The notes beneath the pieces were generated by a model that saw nothing but the letters and a program-made list of their open reading frames with translations, searched no databases and was not told the origin of the DNA. Position numbers and translations under genes: made by a program. This document shows, piece by piece, positions 8,400-15,022 of a stretch of DNA of 34,577 nucleotides. Each line of letters starts with the position of its first letter. The stretch's first letter is position 1. The DNA is from Myxococcota bacterium (GTDB taxonomy: Bacteria; Myxococcota_A; UBA9160; SZUA-336), in the NCBI GenBank assembly GCA_035498015.1, contig DATKAO010000101.1:1-34577 (forward strand). Reading direction: 5' to 3'.

Positions 8400-8542
8400 G
8401 TCCAATGCCCTCCGGCGCCGCCCAGGCGGACGGCGACTGCCGAGAAGTGGCACTCAAGTGACGAGAAGTGTCGCACTGCCGCAGGGTTGCACGCACGACC
8501 TCAGGCAGCTCTTCCACCCTCCCCTGCGCCGCCGCACGCGAA
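8400..8542. other. Non-coding stretch upstream of the DUF4124-like gene
   Basis: This intergenic part lies between the DUF4124-like gene, reading left, and the tRNA promoter, reading right. Apart from the 21-base-spaced direct repeats described separately, I see no open frame, hairpin terminator or recognisable -10/-35 pair for the leftward gene. Confidence 0.5.
8441..8470. repeat. Direct repeat CGAGAAGTG, 21-base spacing
   Basis: CGAGAAGTG occurs at 8441-8449 and again at 8462-8470. The spacing of 21 bases is two turns of B-DNA, so a protein could bind both copies on the same face. Both are followed by a similar GCAC/TCGCAC sequence. They lie upstream of the DUF4124-like gene and about 75 bases before the tRNA promoter, so they may be an operator for either. 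Confidence 0.4.
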
Positions 8543-8571
8543 TTGACAGGGCGCGAAGCGAACGCCATCCT
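8543..8571 (+). promoter_or_regulatory. Promoter of the initiator tRNA gene
   Basis: A perfect -35 TTGACA (8543-8548), a 17-base spacer and a weak -10 CATCCT (8566-8571). Transcription would start near 8578, about seven bases before the tRNA. A consensus -35 with a GC-rich discriminator suits a stable RNA promoter. Confidence 0.55.
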
Positions 8572-8584
8572 CCGCCCACCTCGG

Positions 8585-8661
<77 letters not shown>

Positions 8662-8722
8662 ACCCCACCGCGTGCTCGAGATCCTCACGCGATCTTCGCA
8701 CGGGACTCACGGCTCACTCGAC

Positions 8723-8728
8723 TAGGCT
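8723..8728 (+). promoter_or_regulatory. Predicted -10 element before the PEP-CTERM gene
   Basis: TAGGCT ends five bases before the ATG at 8734. No Shine-Dalgarno sequence is present. The arrangement fits a leaderless transcript; no -35 is evident. Confidence 0.35.
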
Positions 8729-8733
8729 TCGGC

Positions 8734-9321
8734 ATGCGCTTTCGCTCGAGCCTCGCGCTCGCCGTCGTTGCGGCTCTCGTGAGCCAGCCTGCCGCCGCAT
8801 CGATCACGATCGACGCTGGCGGCGTCCTCCGCGGCTCGTTCAACGCGACCTCGATCTCCATCAGCTCGGGCACGGTCGGCCAATCCCAATCACCAGGAGC
8901 GCCGCCCCCATTCTCTCTCACCGATCCGGAGTTTCTGGACCTGGCATCGGGCGCCAGCCTCACTCTGCATACGAGTGGGGACATCCTGGTCCTGGACTAC
9001 GCTCCAGCCACGCTAGGCTCCATACGGCTCCAAGCGCGATACGTCATCGACTCCGAGCGGCCGAGTGACCTGGACCTCGATCTCTCCGGGCTCGAGCCGA
9101 CTTCCTGCAGCGACGAGGATTGCGCGACCGCTCCGCTGAGCCTCACGCGCGACGTGGTCGTGCGCTTCGGCCCGTCGATCGGGAACGTCGACCTGCGCTC
9201 CGACGGGTCGATCCTCTATCTGACCCCGTTCGCGGCGCCCGAGCCCGGCAGCGCCCTGCTCGCTGCGCTCGGCAGCGCCCTGCTCGTGCTCGCTCGTCGC
9301 AATCGCTTGCACGGGTGCTGA
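8734..9321 (+). CDS. PEP-CTERM sorting-domain protein
   Basis: A 195-residue exported protein. It has a signal peptide (residues 1-22, ending PAAAS), a beta-rich Ser/Thr/Gly body, and at the C-terminus the sorting signal: APEPGSALLAALGSALLVLA followed by RRNR. This is the proline-glutamate-proline motif, transmembrane helix and basic cluster recognised by exosortase (PEP-CTERM/EpsH system), which processes proteins for the surface or extracellular matrix of biofilm-forming Gram-negative bacteria. A CSDEDC loop near residue 127-132 could form a disulfide. No exosortase gene is in the window. The DNA of the helix contains a 16-base exact repeat 24 bases apart. Base composition is somewhat less GC-rich than neighbouring genes. 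Confidence 0.85.
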   Translation: MRFRSSLALAVVAALVSQPAAASITIDAGGVLRGSFNATSISISSGTVGQSQSPGAPPPFSLTDPEFLDLASGASLTLHTSGDILVLDYAPATLGSIRLQARYVIDSERPSDLDLDLSGLEPTSCSDEDCATAPLSLTRDVVVRFGPSIGNVDLRSDGSILYLTPFAAPEPGSALLAALGSALLVLARRNRLHGC

Positions 9322-9370
9322 GCCTCGGCACTAAACTGCGCGATACGACACTCACTGCAGGAGACCCCCC

Positions 9371-10549
9371 ATGACTAGCGCCATCCGCCCGTTTCGCGTG
9401 AGCGTTCCCGAGGCCGAGGTCGCCGACCTGCGCCGGCGCGTGCAGGCGACGAAGTGGCCCGAACGAGAGCCGGTCGCCGATCCATCGCAGGGCGTGCAGC
9501 TCGCGACCATGCAGTCACTCGCGCGCCGCTGGGGCACGGAGTACGACTGGCGCAAGTGCGAGGCGCGGCTCAACGCGCTGCCGAACTTCGTCACCGAGAT
9601 CGACGGGCTCGACATCCATTTCATCCACGCGCGCTCGAAGCACGAGGACGCGTTCCCGCTGGTGATCACTCACGGCTGGCCGGGCTCGATCCTCGAGCTG
9701 CTCAAGGTCGTCGAGCCACTCACGAATCCCGGCGCCCACGGCGGCCGCGCGTCGGATGCGTTCCACCTGGTGATTCCCTCGATGCCGGGCTATGGCTTCT
9801 CGGCCAAGCCGGCCCAGGCCGGCTGGGGCCCCGAGCGGATCGCGCGCGCGTGGGTCGAGCTGATGAAGCGGCTCGGCTATGCGCGCTACGGCGCGCAGGG
9901 CGGTGACTGGGGCGCGCTGGTCACGGACCTGATGGCGGCGCAGGCGCCTCCGGGGCTGGTCGGCATGCACACCAACATGCCGGGTGCCGTTCCACCGGAG
10001 ATCGCAGCGGCGCTGCAGACGGGCGGTCCGCCGCCGGCCGGGCTCGGTGCCGACGAGCGCGCCGCCTACGAGCGGCTCGACTTCTTCTACAAGAAGGGCC
10101 TGGCCTATGCGCTCGAGATGGGAGCGCACCCGCAGACGCTGTACGGGATCGCGGACTCGCCGGTCGGCCTGGCCGCCTGGATGATCGATCACGACCTGAA
10201 GAGCTACGAGCTGATCGCGCGCAGCTTCGCCGGGCAGCCCGAGGGAATCACTCCCGACGACGTGCTCGACAACGTGAGCCTCTACTGGTTCACGAACACC
10301 GGAGTCTCGTCGGCGCGTCTCTACTGGGAGAACAAGCTGGCCTTCTTCGCGCCCAAGAACGTGTCGATTCCGGCCGCGGTCAGCGCAGCTCCCGACGAGC
10401 TCTACCAGTGTCCGCGCAGCTGGGCCGAGCGCGCCTACCCCAAGCTCGTCCACTACAGCCGGGTCGAGAAGGGCTGTCACTTCCTGGCCTGGGAGCAGCC
10501 GAAGATCTTCGCCGAGGAGCTGCGCGCGGGGTTCCGGTCGCTGCGCTAG
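9371..10549 (+). CDS. Epoxide hydrolase-like alpha/beta hydrolase with EHN domain
   Basis: A 392-residue enzyme of the microsomal-type epoxide hydrolase family, expected to open epoxides to diols by way of an alkyl-enzyme ester. The N-terminal EHN domain (about residues 5-110, including RPFRVSVPEAEVADLRRR) wraps the core. The oxyanion motif is HGWPGS, the nucleophile is Asp179 in QGGDWGA, the lid segment has SLYWFTNTG where the Tyr could protonate the epoxide, and the base is His370 in GCHFLAWEQP. All expected residues are present. The start ATG has GCAGGAGA seven bases upstream. A possible promoter, TTGCAC and TAAACT with a 19-base spacer, lies at 9307-9337. The stop directly abuts the stop of the next, convergent gene. 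Confidence 0.9.
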   Translation: MTSAIRPFRVSVPEAEVADLRRRVQATKWPEREPVADPSQGVQLATMQSLARRWGTEYDWRKCEARLNALPNFVTEIDGLDIHFIHARSKHEDAFPLVITHGWPGSILELLKVVEPLTNPGAHGGRASDAFHLVIPSMPGYGFSAKPAQAGWGPERIARAWVELMKRLGYARYGAQGGDWGALVTDLMAAQAPPGLVGMHTNMPGAVPPEIAAALQTGGPPPAGLGADERAAYERLDFFYKKGLAYALEMGAHPQTLYGIADSPVGLAAWMIDHDLKSYELIARSFAGQPEGITPDDVLDNVSLYWFTNTGVSSARLYWENKLAFFAPKNVSIPAAVSAAPDELYQCPRSWAERAYPKLVHYSRVEKGCHFLAWEQPKIFAEELRAGFRSLR

Positions 10550-10915
10550 CTACTTGCTCCAGGCGAACAGAGCCACCGCGGCGATGAGCTGCGCGACGCC
10601 AACCGCGATCGCGACGTACTGCAGCCGCGTGGCCGAGGACTCGAGGCGCTCGGTCGTGTCGATCAGCCGGTTGACCTCGCCCACGAGCTCGCGCAGCTGC
10701 TTGATGACCCGTCCCTGCACGAGCGCGAGCGCCGACTCGCGCAGGCGCTTGGCATCGCCGCGCGTCTCGGTCGGGCCGGCCAGGTCGCCGATCGCCATGG
10801 CCACGACCACCGTGTCGGCGCCCTCGAGCTGGCGGATCCACTGCCCGCCGCCGGGGTCCTTCTCCGCGACGGACATGATCTTCTGGAGCTGCTCTTCGTG
10901 CGACTGTTCGCTCAT
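10550..10915 (-). CDS. Small tail-anchored-like membrane protein
   Basis: A 121-residue protein that I do not recognise. The first 90 residues are soluble and helical with many charged residues and a likely coiled coil around residues 55-93. The last 25 residues form one hydrophobic helix ending AVALFAWSK, so the protein is probably anchored by its C-terminus with the N-terminus in the cytoplasm. The body includes AMAIGDLAGPTETRGDAKRL and LVGEVNRLIDTTERLES. A GAGG Shine-Dalgarno core lies five bases before the ATG. Its stop codon touches that of the epoxide hydrolase gene. It follows the next minus-strand gene by 21 bases and may share its transcript. Confidence 0.75.
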   Translation of the reverse strand: MSEQSHEEQLQKIMSVAEKDPGGGQWIRQLEGADTVVVAMAIGDLAGPTETRGDAKRLRESALALVQGRVIKQLRELVGEVNRLIDTTERLESSATRLQYVAIAVGVAQLIAAVALFAWSK

Positions 10916-10936
10916 GAGGACCTCGGCGGCCGCATT

Positions 10937-11506
10937 CTAGCCAGAAGCGCGCGGGTCCATGCGGAAGAACCAGATCGCGTCGGGGTCGGCCGGTCCGGGC
11001 GCGAGCCGCGCGCCGAAGAACCTCTCCACGCCCTCTTCCGTGTGCTGGCGCAGCGCGGCCAGGAGCTCCGGGTCGGTGACTCGCACGGCCTGCCGCTCGT
11101 AGCGCTTGCCGTCGATGCGCAGCACCACGCGGCCGTCCTTTTCGGCGTCATGGTTCCAGTGTTTCACCGAGTAGATCAGGCCGCCCATGAAGCGCATGCC
11201 CGCGTTGGGCGTGCGGCGCCACAGGAAGCCCAGGTCACAGGGCACGTACAGGGCGTTGTCGTGCGCGAACGCGCCCACGGTGCGCGACTCACCCGTGGCG
11301 ACCAGCTCGAGCTCGATGCCCTGCCCCGGCCTCTGTGCGGCCAGCGCGGCCGCCCAGTCGACGTTGGGGTCGGTCACGAGCGGTCCGGCGCGCAGCGGTC
11401 CGCCCGAGATCGGGCCCATGGGTCCGTCCGAGAGCTTGTGCGCGATGAAGAGACCCGGGGCGAAGACCACCACGGCCAGGACCACGCCCGACAACGCCTT
11501 GGCCAT
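10937..11506 (-). CDS. Membrane-anchored protein, possibly of the split-barrel flavin-binding type
   Basis: A 189-residue protein with one N-terminal hydrophobic segment (about residues 5-23). The body has IELELVATGESRTVGAFA, LYVPCDLGFLWRR and RVVLRIDGKRYERQAVRVTD. This order of strands and the phrase RVVLRIDG resemble split beta-barrel proteins of the F420-dependent nitroreductase or PNPOx type, but the resemblance is weak and no cofactor residues can be named, so function is left open. The ATG at 11506 is chosen because GGGGAGG lies six bases upstream and it places the hydrophobic segment at the N-terminus; a longer frame to 11695 lacks support. It is divergent from the PQQ dehydrogenase gene with 34 bases between the starts. 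Confidence 0.75.
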   Translation of the reverse strand: MAKALSGVVLAVVVFAPGLFIAHKLSDGPMGPISGGPLRAGPLVTDPNVDWAAALAAQRPGQGIELELVATGESRTVGAFAHDNALYVPCDLGFLWRRTPNAGMRFMGGLIYSVKHWNHDAEKDGRVVLRIDGKRYERQAVRVTDPELLAALRQHTEEGVERFFGARLAPGPADPDAIWFFRMDPRASG

Positions 11507-11540
11507 CGCTTGCCTCCCCGGTTTGTGTGAGCCTGGGCGG

Positions 11541-13517
11541 ATGCGGGCATGGTACTGGAGCGGGCTCGTCTCGGTGGCGTGGCTCTGTCTCGGGCTGCCA
11601 GCGATCGCACGCGCCGCCGAGCCCGCGCTCGCCGACTGGCCGGTCACCGAGGGCGCTCCCGGCGGCGGGCGCCATTCGCCGCTCACCGACATCACGCGCG
11701 AGAACGTGAGCCGGCTCCAGGTCGCCTGGACCTACCACCACGGCGACTTCTGGGAGGGCGCCTGGCCGCTGCGCGTGAATCGCGGCAGCGCGTTCGAGTC
11801 CACGCCGATCGTGGTCGGCGGGCGGCTGTTCTTCACCACGCCGCGCAACCGCGTGATCGCGCTCGATCCCGAGACCGGCCGGGAGCTGTGGACCTTCGAT
11901 CCCAAGCTCGAGCCCGGCCGCGCCTACGCCAACATGTGGATCAACCGCGGCGTGGCTTACTGGCGAGACGCAGCCGGCACCGGCGCGTGCGCGCAGAGAC
12001 TCTTCCTGGCCACGCTCGATGCACGGCTGATCGCGCTCGACGCGCTCACCGGCCAGCCCTGCGCCGGGTTCGGAAACGCCGGCAGCGTGAATCTGCTGGC
12101 GGGAATCACTCCGCTCTACGACGAGTGGGAGTACAACGTCACCTCGCCCGCGACCGTAGTCGGCGACCTGGTCGTGGTCGGCTCGTCGATCGCCGACGTG
12201 GTGCGGCCCGATGCGCCACCGGGTGACGTGCGCGCATTCGACGCGCGCACCGGCGCTCTGCGCTGGACCTTCCACACCATCCCGCATCCGGGCGAGCCGG
12301 GCAGTGACACCTGGCAGACCGGCACGCGACTCACCGGCGCGGCGAACGTGTGGTCCACGATCACGGCCGACCTCGAGCGCGGCTGGATCTTCCTGCCGGT
12401 GAGCACGCCCAGCCCCGACTTCTACGGCGGCGATCGCCCCGGCGCGAACCTGTACAGTGACTCGCTGGTGGCGCTCGAGGCGCGCACCGGCGCCGTGCGC
12501 TGGAGCTTCCAGACCGTGCACCACGACCTGTGGGACTATGACCTGGCCGCGCCGCCGGTGCTGGTGACCGTGCAGCACGGCGGCGCCCGGATCGCGGCCG
12601 TCGCACAGGCCACCAAGAGCGGCTTCGTGTTCCTGCTCGACCGCGCGAACGGCACGCCGCTGTTTCCGGTCGAGGAACGCCCGGTGCCCGCGAGCGACCT
12701 GCCCGGAGAGCACGCCTGGCCCACCCAGCCCGTGCCGAGCGCGCCGCCGCCGCTCGTGCCGCAGCGCCTCGGACCCGACGACCTGTATGCGCCCGACCCG
12801 AGTCACCTCGCCGCCTGCCGCGCGCGGCTGGCCCAGCTCCGCAACGAAGGCCTGTTCACGCCGCCGAGCCTGCGCGGCACGATCCTCTACCCGTTCACGG
12901 GTGGCGGCGCGAACTGGTCGGGCGCGGCCTGGGACGAGGCCCGCCAGACACTCGTGGTGCCGGTGCAGAACCGCGCCCACGTGGTCCAGCTCGAAGAGGT
13001 GGCCGACCACGCCACGGGTGGCGGCAGCGAGGTGCAGCCGCTGCACGGCGTGACCTTCTCCACGCTCCGCTGGCTGCTCACCGGCAAGGGCACCGGCGAC
13101 CGCTACCGCCTGAACCCGCTCTCGGGCCGGACGACCTTCGACCACGACGGCGTCCCCTGCAACAAGCCGCCCTGGGGCATGCTGGTGGGCGTCGACCTCG
13201 CGAAGGGCGCGATCGCGTGGCGCGCGTCGACGAGTGTCTCGGACGGAGATCCCGGCACCAGCGGCTACGGCCCGGCGCTCGTGACCGCCAGCGGGCTCGT
13301 GTTCCACGGCGGGACCCAGGTCGCGGCGCTGCGGGTGCACGACGTGACCACGGGCGAGCGCATCGCCACCTTCCCGCTGCCCGCCGGCCTGCACGCAGGC
13401 CCGATCACCTACAAGCTCCACGCGGGCGGCAAGCAGTATCTCGTGGTCGCGCCGGGCGGCCACATCGGCGTGGGCTCGAAGCTCGGTGACTCCGTGATCG
13501 CCTACACCCTGCCCTGA
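11541..13517 (+). CDS. PQQ-dependent dehydrogenase (quinoprotein glucose/alcohol dehydrogenase family)
   Basis: A 658-residue exported protein expected to oxidise a sugar or alcohol in the periplasm with pyrroloquinoline quinone. The signal peptide is residues 1-25 (ending AIARA). The mature part is an eight-bladed propeller with repeated blade motifs such as VIALDPETGRELWTFDP, LIALDALTGQPCAGFG, VRAFDARTGALRWTF and LVALEARTGAVRWSFQ. The segment GGGANWSGAAWD, typical of the glucose/quinate dehydrogenase branch, is also present. There is no CxxCH haem-binding motif and no N-terminal multi-helix membrane domain, so electrons must pass to a separate carrier. The substrate is unknown. The ATG at 11541 is fixed by the signal peptide. 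PQQ synthesis genes are not in the window. Confidence 0.88.
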   Translation: MRAWYWSGLVSVAWLCLGLPAIARAAEPALADWPVTEGAPGGGRHSPLTDITRENVSRLQVAWTYHHGDFWEGAWPLRVNRGSAFESTPIVVGGRLFFTTPRNRVIALDPETGRELWTFDPKLEPGRAYANMWINRGVAYWRDAAGTGACAQRLFLATLDARLIALDALTGQPCAGFGNAGSVNLLAGITPLYDEWEYNVTSPATVVGDLVVVGSSIADVVRPDAPPGDVRAFDARTGALRWTFHTIPHPGEPGSDTWQTGTRLTGAANVWSTITADLERGWIFLPVSTPSPDFYGGDRPGANLYSDSLVALEARTGAVRWSFQTVHHDLWDYDLAAPPVLVTVQHGGARIAAVAQATKSGFVFLLDRANGTPLFPVEERPVPASDLPGEHAWPTQPVPSAPPPLVPQRLGPDDLYAPDPSHLAACRARLAQLRNEGLFTPPSLRGTILYPFTGGGANWSGAAWDEARQTLVVPVQNRAHVVQLEEVADHATGGGSEVQPLHGVTFSTLRWLLTGKGTGDRYRLNPLSGRTTFDHDGVPCNKPPWGMLVGVDLAKGAIAWRASTSVSDGDPGTSGYGPALVTASGLVFHGGTQVAALRVHDVTTGERIATFPLPAGLHAGPITYKLHAGGKQYLVVAPGGHIGVGSKLGDSVIAYTLP

Positions 13518-13521
13518 GTGC

Positions 13522-13527
13522 TAGCGT
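13522..13527 (+). promoter_or_regulatory. Predicted -10 element before the MerR gene
   Basis: TAGCGT ends six bases before the ATG at 13534, with no Shine-Dalgarno sequence. It lies just after the stop of the PQQ dehydrogenase. No -35 is clear, so confidence is low. Confidence 0.3.
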
Positions 13528-13533
13528 CGGGCG

Positions 13534-13995
13534 ATGCTCCCGATCGGCGAGGTGGCGCGGCGCTCCGGGCTGGCGGCATCGGCGCTGCGCTACTACGAGC
13601 GCGCGGGCCTGGTGCCGCGCGCGGCGCGCGCCGGCGGAAAGCGCGTGTACGGCGAGGAGGTGCTCGAGCGGCTCGCGCTGATCCGCACGGCGCAGGCCGC
13701 GGGCTTCCGGCTGGCCGAGATCCGCACGCTCGTGGCCGGGCTCGGCCGGCGCACGCCGCCCGGCCCGCGCTGGCAGGCGCTCACCGCGCGCAAGGAAGCA
13801 GAGCTGGCCGCGCGCGTGGCCGAGCTGGCGCGGGCGCGCCGCCTGCTGCGCGCGCTCGCCCGCTGCGCCTGCCCTACGCTCGACGACTGCGCTCGCGCCC
13901 TTGACTTGAAGCGCGCTTCAACCCGTAGCTTCCCGGGTCATGGATCCGGTCGAAGCGCTCGCCGCCGCAGGAAGCTGCGCGCTCGGGGCGAGTGA
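13534..13995 (+). CDS. MerR family transcriptional regulator
   Basis: A 153-residue regulator. Residues 1-70 form the winged-helix MerR DNA-binding domain: IGEVARRSGLAASALRYYE, RAGLVPRA, then RVYGEEVLERLALI. A dimerisation helix covers about 85-110. The sensor end is CACPTLDDC with Cys111, Cys113 and Cys119, a cluster typical of metal or thiol sensors; SoxR-type Fe-S ligation would need a fourth Cys, which is absent. MerR proteins bind a dyad in a 19-base promoter spacer and twist it to activate. Such a promoter is present inside this gene's own 3' end (13901-13931). The last 33 residues, after the Cys cluster, are a basic tail encoded by the same DNA as that promoter and the start of the next gene, so they may be dispensable. 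Confidence 0.88.
   Translation: MLPIGEVARRSGLAASALRYYERAGLVPRAARAGGKRVYGEEVLERLALIRTAQAAGFRLAEIRTLVAGLGRRTPPGPRWQALTARKEAELAARVAELARARRLLRALARCACPTLDDCARALDLKRASTRSFPGHGSGRSARRRRKLRARGE
13901..13931 (+). promoter_or_regulatory. MerR-type promoter and operator inside the merR 3' end
   Basis: A -35 TTGACT (13901-13906), a 19-base spacer and a -10 TAGCTT (13926-13931). Overlapping the end of the -35 and filling most of the spacer is a perfect 16-base palindrome, TTGAAGCGCGCTTCAA (13906-13921). The overlong 19-base spacer with a central dyad is the established architecture of promoters activated by MerR-family proteins. The predicted transcription start (about 13938-13940) coincides with the ATG of the following gene. 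Confidence 0.75.
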
Positions 13996-14224
13996 GCTCG
14001 CGGAACGCGTGGCTTGGATCCGGCGCGAGATCCTGCCCCATGCGCTCGCGCGCGAGGACCTGCCCGCGGGAGGCTTCGCCTGGGAGCTGGCCGCGGCGGC
14101 CGGCCTGGCCGAGACACTCGACCGCCTGGTCGCGCTCGAATCCGCCTGCTGCGTCGCGCTCGCCTTCGCGCGCGTGCCGAGCGCGCTGCCGGGGCGACTC
14201 CGGCTCGAGGTCCGCCGCCGCTAG
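13940..14224 (+). CDS. Small Cys-Cys protein, predicted target of the adjacent MerR regulator
   Basis: A 94-residue protein beginning in another frame 56 bases before the merR stop. It has Cys13, His34 and a vicinal pair Cys70-Cys71 in the phrase LVALESACCVALAFARVP, followed by a beta strand RLRLEV. I recall similar small proteins with an E-x-x-C-C-x-F-type motif encoded beside MerR regulators of metal resistance, but cannot name the family with certainty. The Cys pair suggests binding of a soft metal or arsenic; this is inference. The MerR-type promoter upstream implies strong induction by whatever the regulator senses, and the transcript should have no leader. The 3' end overlaps the thioesterase gene by four bases in convergent orientation. 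No metal transporter or reductase is nearby. Confidence 0.75.
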   Translation: MDPVEALAAAGSCALGASELAERVAWIRREILPHALAREDLPAGGFAWELAAAAGLAETLDRLVALESACCVALAFARVPSALPGRLRLEVRRR

Positions 14225-14661
14225 CGCGGGTCGCGGATCGTGACCGTGCCCTGCGCCACCGCCGTGAGCCGGCCCTCGTTCAAAACGTCGATCCGCACCA
14301 CCGCCTGTGACTTCGTCATCGAGACCACGGTCGCGATCGCGGCCACGACGCCCTGGGTGACCGGCTGCAGGAGGTTCAGCTTGAACTCGGTGGTCGCGGC
14401 CCACTGGCCCTTGGTCATGAGCGGGTAGCACACGCAGCCCAGCACGTGGTCGCACAGCGCCGAGATCACGCCGCCGTGCATGTTCTTGAACGGAGTCAAA
14501 AGCTCGTCCCGCACCGGGAGCTCGGCGCGCAGCGTGCCCGGTCCGACCTCCACGATGCGCACGCCCAGATATTTCAGCAGCCCGGGAACGCGGTCGCTCG
14601 CGCGGATGAAGCCCTCCGCGACCGACTTGTCGAAGCGCTCCTCGAAGCTCGGCGCGCTCAT
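14221..14661 (-). CDS. PaaI-type hotdog thioesterase
   Basis: A 146-residue single hotdog-fold domain expected to hydrolyse an acyl-CoA or aryl-CoA thioester. The family motif is FKNMHGGVISALCDHVLG: the HGG turn and the Asp on the following long helix are the usual catalytic and oxyanion elements. The strands ATTEFKLNLLQPV, AVVRIDVLNEG and AVAQGTVTI complete the fold. The substrate cannot be told. Its ATG overlaps the stop of the upstream ABM-like gene by four bases (ATGA), so the two are translationally coupled. The 3' end overlaps the Cys-Cys protein gene by four bases. Confidence 0.88.
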   Translation of the reverse strand: MSAPSFEERFDKSVAEGFIRASDRVPGLLKYLGVRIVEVGPGTLRAELPVRDELLTPFKNMHGGVISALCDHVLGCVCYPLMTKGQWAATTEFKLNLLQPVTQGVVAAIATVVSMTKSQAVVRIDVLNEGRLTAVAQGTVTIRDPR

Positions 14662-14960
14662 CGCACCGGGCCCGCCTTCGAGATCTCGTACTTGGTGATC
14701 TCGACGATCTGCGGGCGGAGCTTGCCCAGCGCCGCCTGGAAGCGCGCCATGTGTGGCGTGGTGAAGTGCGCGCGCAGGGCGTCCTCGGACTCCCAGCGCT
14801 CGAACAGGTGCATGAGCGTCGGGTCGTCGAGGTCGGCCGTGAAGCGGTAGGCGTGACAGCCGGCCTCCTTCAGGGTGTCGGCCATCATGTCGCGCGCGGC
14901 CGCGAGCGTCGCCTCGCGGCCTTCCTGGGCGATGCGGAACGTGCCTGCAATGATGAGCAT
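14658..14960 (-). CDS. Antibiotic biosynthesis monooxygenase (ABM)-like small protein
   Basis: A 100-residue dimeric ferredoxin-like protein of the ABM/YgiN type. It reads MLIIAGTFRIAQEGREATLA at the first strand and helix, then GCHAYRFTADLDDPTLMHLF with the central strands, FERWESEDALRAHFTTPHM with the conserved ExWxs and HF/TPH region, and ends with ITKYEI. Family members act as cofactor-free quinol or polyketide monooxygenases or simply as dimeric binding proteins, so the reaction is open. It leads a two-gene operon with the thioesterase. The start has TAAGAT seven bases upstream and no Shine-Dalgarno sequence, predicting a leaderless mRNA. Divergent from glgC, with 62 bases between starts. 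Confidence 0.87.
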   Translation of the reverse strand: MLIIAGTFRIAQEGREATLAAARDMMADTLKEAGCHAYRFTADLDDPTLMHLFERWESEDALRAHFTTPHMARFQAALGKLRPQIVEITKYEISKAGPVR

Positions 14961-14967
14961 GCCGACG

Positions 14968-14973
14968 ATCTTA
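14968..14973 (-). promoter_or_regulatory. Predicted -10 element of a leaderless promoter for the ABM-thioesterase operon
   Basis: TAAGAT on the minus strand ends seven bases before the ATG at 14960. The same hexamer and spacing is found before the histidine kinase gene at 26049. No -35 of good quality is visible. Confidence 0.45.
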
Positions 14974-14985
14974 CGCGATCGGTGC

Positions 14986-15014
14986 TTGCCCGCGCGCAGG
15001 CCCCGGGTTAGAAC
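14986..15014 (+). promoter_or_regulatory. Predicted promoter of the glycogen operon
   Basis: A -35-like TTGCCC (14986-14991), a 17-base spacer and a -10-like TAGAAC (15009-15014). The GTG of glgC at 15023 lies eight bases after it, so the transcript would start at or beside the start codon. There is no Shine-Dalgarno sequence before glgC. Confidence 0.45.
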
Positions 15015-15022
15015 GAAAACGA

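Noticed and set aside
8440-8500. A sigma-54 promoter from TGGCAC near 8448 and TTGCA near 8485
   Set aside because: The spacing is far from the required -24/-12 geometry.
8662-8733. A rho-independent terminator after the tRNA
   Set aside because: No stable hairpin followed by a T-run is present; the sequence is a short GC-rich spacer leading to the next start.
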